NCBI GenBank assembly: GCA_008729055.1
Contig: SDUX01000004.1
Location: 3,102,172-3,166,171, forward strand
Reading direction: 5' to 3'
Origin: Pyropia haitanensis
Lineage: Eukaryota; Rhodophyta; Bangiophyceae; Bangiales; Bangiaceae
DNA: 64,000 nt
Shown: positions 62,787 through 64,000 of the stretch, in pieces
How positions within the stretch are numbered: the stretch's first letter is position 1
Layout: every line of letters begins with the position of its first letter
The notes under the pieces: model-generated
What the model was told of the DNA's origin: nothing
Database searches by the model: none
What the model saw: the letters and a program-made list of their open reading frames with translations, nothing else
Program-made: the position numbers and the translations under genes

Positions 62787-64000
62787 GCGGCGGCGGCGGC
62801 GGCAGCAGCGGCCGCCGGCGGCTCGGCGTCGGCCGCCGGCGGCGGCGCCCGCCGTCACCGCCGCCACGGCACGACGGCGGCGGCGGCGGCGGCGGCGGCA
62901 GCGGCAGCGGCAGCGGCAGTGGCAGTGGCCACAGCATGGGCGGGCGGGGGGCGCGGGGTGACGGTGGGGGCGGGGGGGGAGCAGCGGACCCCCCGCCGCC
63001 GCCGCGGCGGCGGCGGCGGCGGCGGGCGCCCGCGTGAGCCGCCCGTGGGACAATATCACGCCGGGCGGCTCGCCGCGGCGGCCGCTGGGCGGCTCGCCGG
63101 CGGGGGGCGTCGCCGCCGCGCGGCGGCGGGTGCGCCTGGGTGGGTCCCCCGGCGGCGTGGTGTGGGCGGCGGAGGGGGGGGGGGGGTGCGTCCCCGTGGT
63201 GGCCTCGATGGGGGCCGCCACGGGCGGGGCTGGCGGGGGGGGCGCCCCGCCGGTGGCGGTGACGGCGGCAGCGGCAGCGGCAGCGGCAGCGGCAGCGACA
63301 GCGACAGCGACGGCGGCAGCGACAGCGACAGCGACGGCGGCAGCCGCGATGGCAGCGGCAGCCGCCATGGCACCAGCGGCGGCGGCAGCGGCGGCAGCAG
63401 CCGCGGCGGCGACACCAATGGCGGTGGCGGCCGCCACCCCCGCCCGGCGGGCCACCCGCCGCGCGGGCACCCCCCCCCCCCCCCCCCCGCGTCGACGCGC
63501 ACCTCCGCCGCGGCGGCCACTCCACCCCCGCCGCGTCGGTCGCGTCGGCGGCACTCCTCGACGCGGTCGCGGACGTGGAGACGCTCGCCGGTGACACGAG
63601 CAGCGACGCGGCGTCACGGGGCGGCAGCGGCGGCTCGGCCGCGTGGCGCCGCCGCCACCGTCGCAGCGGCGGCGGCAGCGACGGCGGCAGCGACGGCGGC
63701 GGCGGCAGCGACGGCGACGGCAACGGCAACGGCGACGGCGGCGGTGGGGGGGGGAAGTGGGGAGGAGGAGGGGGGGGAAGCCGCGCCGCCGCCGCGGCGG
63801 TGGCGGCGGCCACCGCCCCGCGGGGTGGCGGCGCGCGCGGCGGCGGCGGCGGCGCGGAAAACGCGGCGCCGCCCGCGGCGGCGGCGCGCAGCGGCGGCGG
63901 CGCGCCCGCGGCGGCGGGCCGGCCGCCGCTGGTGGCCCGCGCGGGCGGCGCCGCCGCCGGCCAGCAGGGGTGGCCCGCGGGGCGGTCCCCCCGCCCGCTC
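62333..64000 (+). CDS. Partial low-complexity Gly/Ser/Ala-rich gene running off the window
   Basis: From an ATG at 62333 (MLGWMRAAAAGG) the plus strand shows a disordered frame with islands of ordinary text: DDDGDDAAIDRFPRTSSADL near 62650; in another frame SRPWDNITPGGSPRRPLGGS at 63033; and near 63500 a frame with ASVASAALLDAVADVETLAG and DTSSDAASRGGSGG that is open to the window end. Glycine runs from GGC repeats separate them. Frame changes coincide with G/C runs, as in other genes here. Ser-Pro and Arg-x-x-Ser motifs suggest a phosphorylated disordered protein. Function is unknown and the model is tentative. Confidence 0.28.

Noticed and set aside
1..64000. CRISPR array, bacterial operon, rRNA genes, or viral genome
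   Set aside because: No regularly spaced repeats with unique spacers, no polycistronic gene order or Shine-Dalgarno pattern, no rRNA-like conserved blocks, and no capsid, terminase or viral polymerase motifs; intron-containing eukaryotic genes fill the window.

Overview
This 64-kb window is nuclear DNA from a eukaryote with a very GC-rich genome. Its ordinary eukaryotic genes include ESCRT-I VPS37, Yos1/IER3IP1, SMC5, the PP2A methyltransferase LCMT1, a PLP2-type phosducin-like protein, NUS1, an RWP-RK factor and an F-box protein. They are either single-exon or split by a few GT-AG introns of about 200-540 bases. Several products look plastid-directed: a D1-type carboxyl-terminal processing protease, a COG0523 GTPase with a transit-like leader, and a tail-anchored protein. 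A tRNA-Leu gene carries both a canonical anticodon-loop intron and an ectopic T-loop intron. Ectopic tRNA introns are known from red algal nuclei (Cyanidioschyzon), and very high GC with few introns is known from Porphyra/Pyropia. A bangiophyte red alga is therefore my best inference; a GC-rich green or other alga is not excluded.

Layout. 1.6-4.0 kb: VPS37 (+). 4.5-6.5 kb: seven-bladed RCC1 protein (-). 7.2-8.1 kb: repeat-rich segment. 8.5-10.3 kb: S1-domain protein (+). 10.4-11.1 kb: three-exon Yos1 (-). 11.7-14.3 kb: CtpA-like protease (+). 14.6-16.1 kb: COG0523 GTPase (-). 17.7-19.1 kb: secreted cysteine-rich protein (-). 20.1-20.2 kb: tRNA-Leu. 21.7-22.7 kb: reverse transcriptase relic. 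22.7-25.5 kb: low-complexity GC-rich DNA. 25.5-26.4 kb: serine/alanine-rich protein (+). 26.9-30.2 kb: SMC5 (-). 31.1-33.0 kb: F-box/ankyrin-like protein (+). 34.2-35.0 kb: plastid tail-anchored protein (+). 35.5-38.0 kb: LCMT1 (-). 38.15-39.8 kb: element with terminal inverted repeats. 40.2-41.3 kb: NUS1 (+). 41.7-43.0 kb: PLP2 (+). 43.7-44.9 kb: FAD oxidoreductase (-). 47.0-47.9 kb: LPMO-like secreted protein (+). 48.8-51.4 kb: alanine-rich coiled coil (+). 55.5-56.4 kb: tail-anchored protein (+). 57.9-59.0 kb: RWP-RK factor (+). 62.3-64 kb: partial low-complexity gene.

The neighbours do not form a pathway; this is a normal gene-dense algal locus. One property recurs: in at least four recognisable genes the reading frame changes exactly at poly-C/poly-G runs of 10-17 bases. 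That suggests assembly indels, or less likely tolerated slippage, and it means single-ORF gene models here are broken. I found no CRISPR array, operon or virus. The most unusual items are the doubly interrupted tRNA-Leu, the LPMO-like protein with an Asn/Trp/Arg/Lys tail, the paired cysteine-module secreted protein and the inverted-repeat element.
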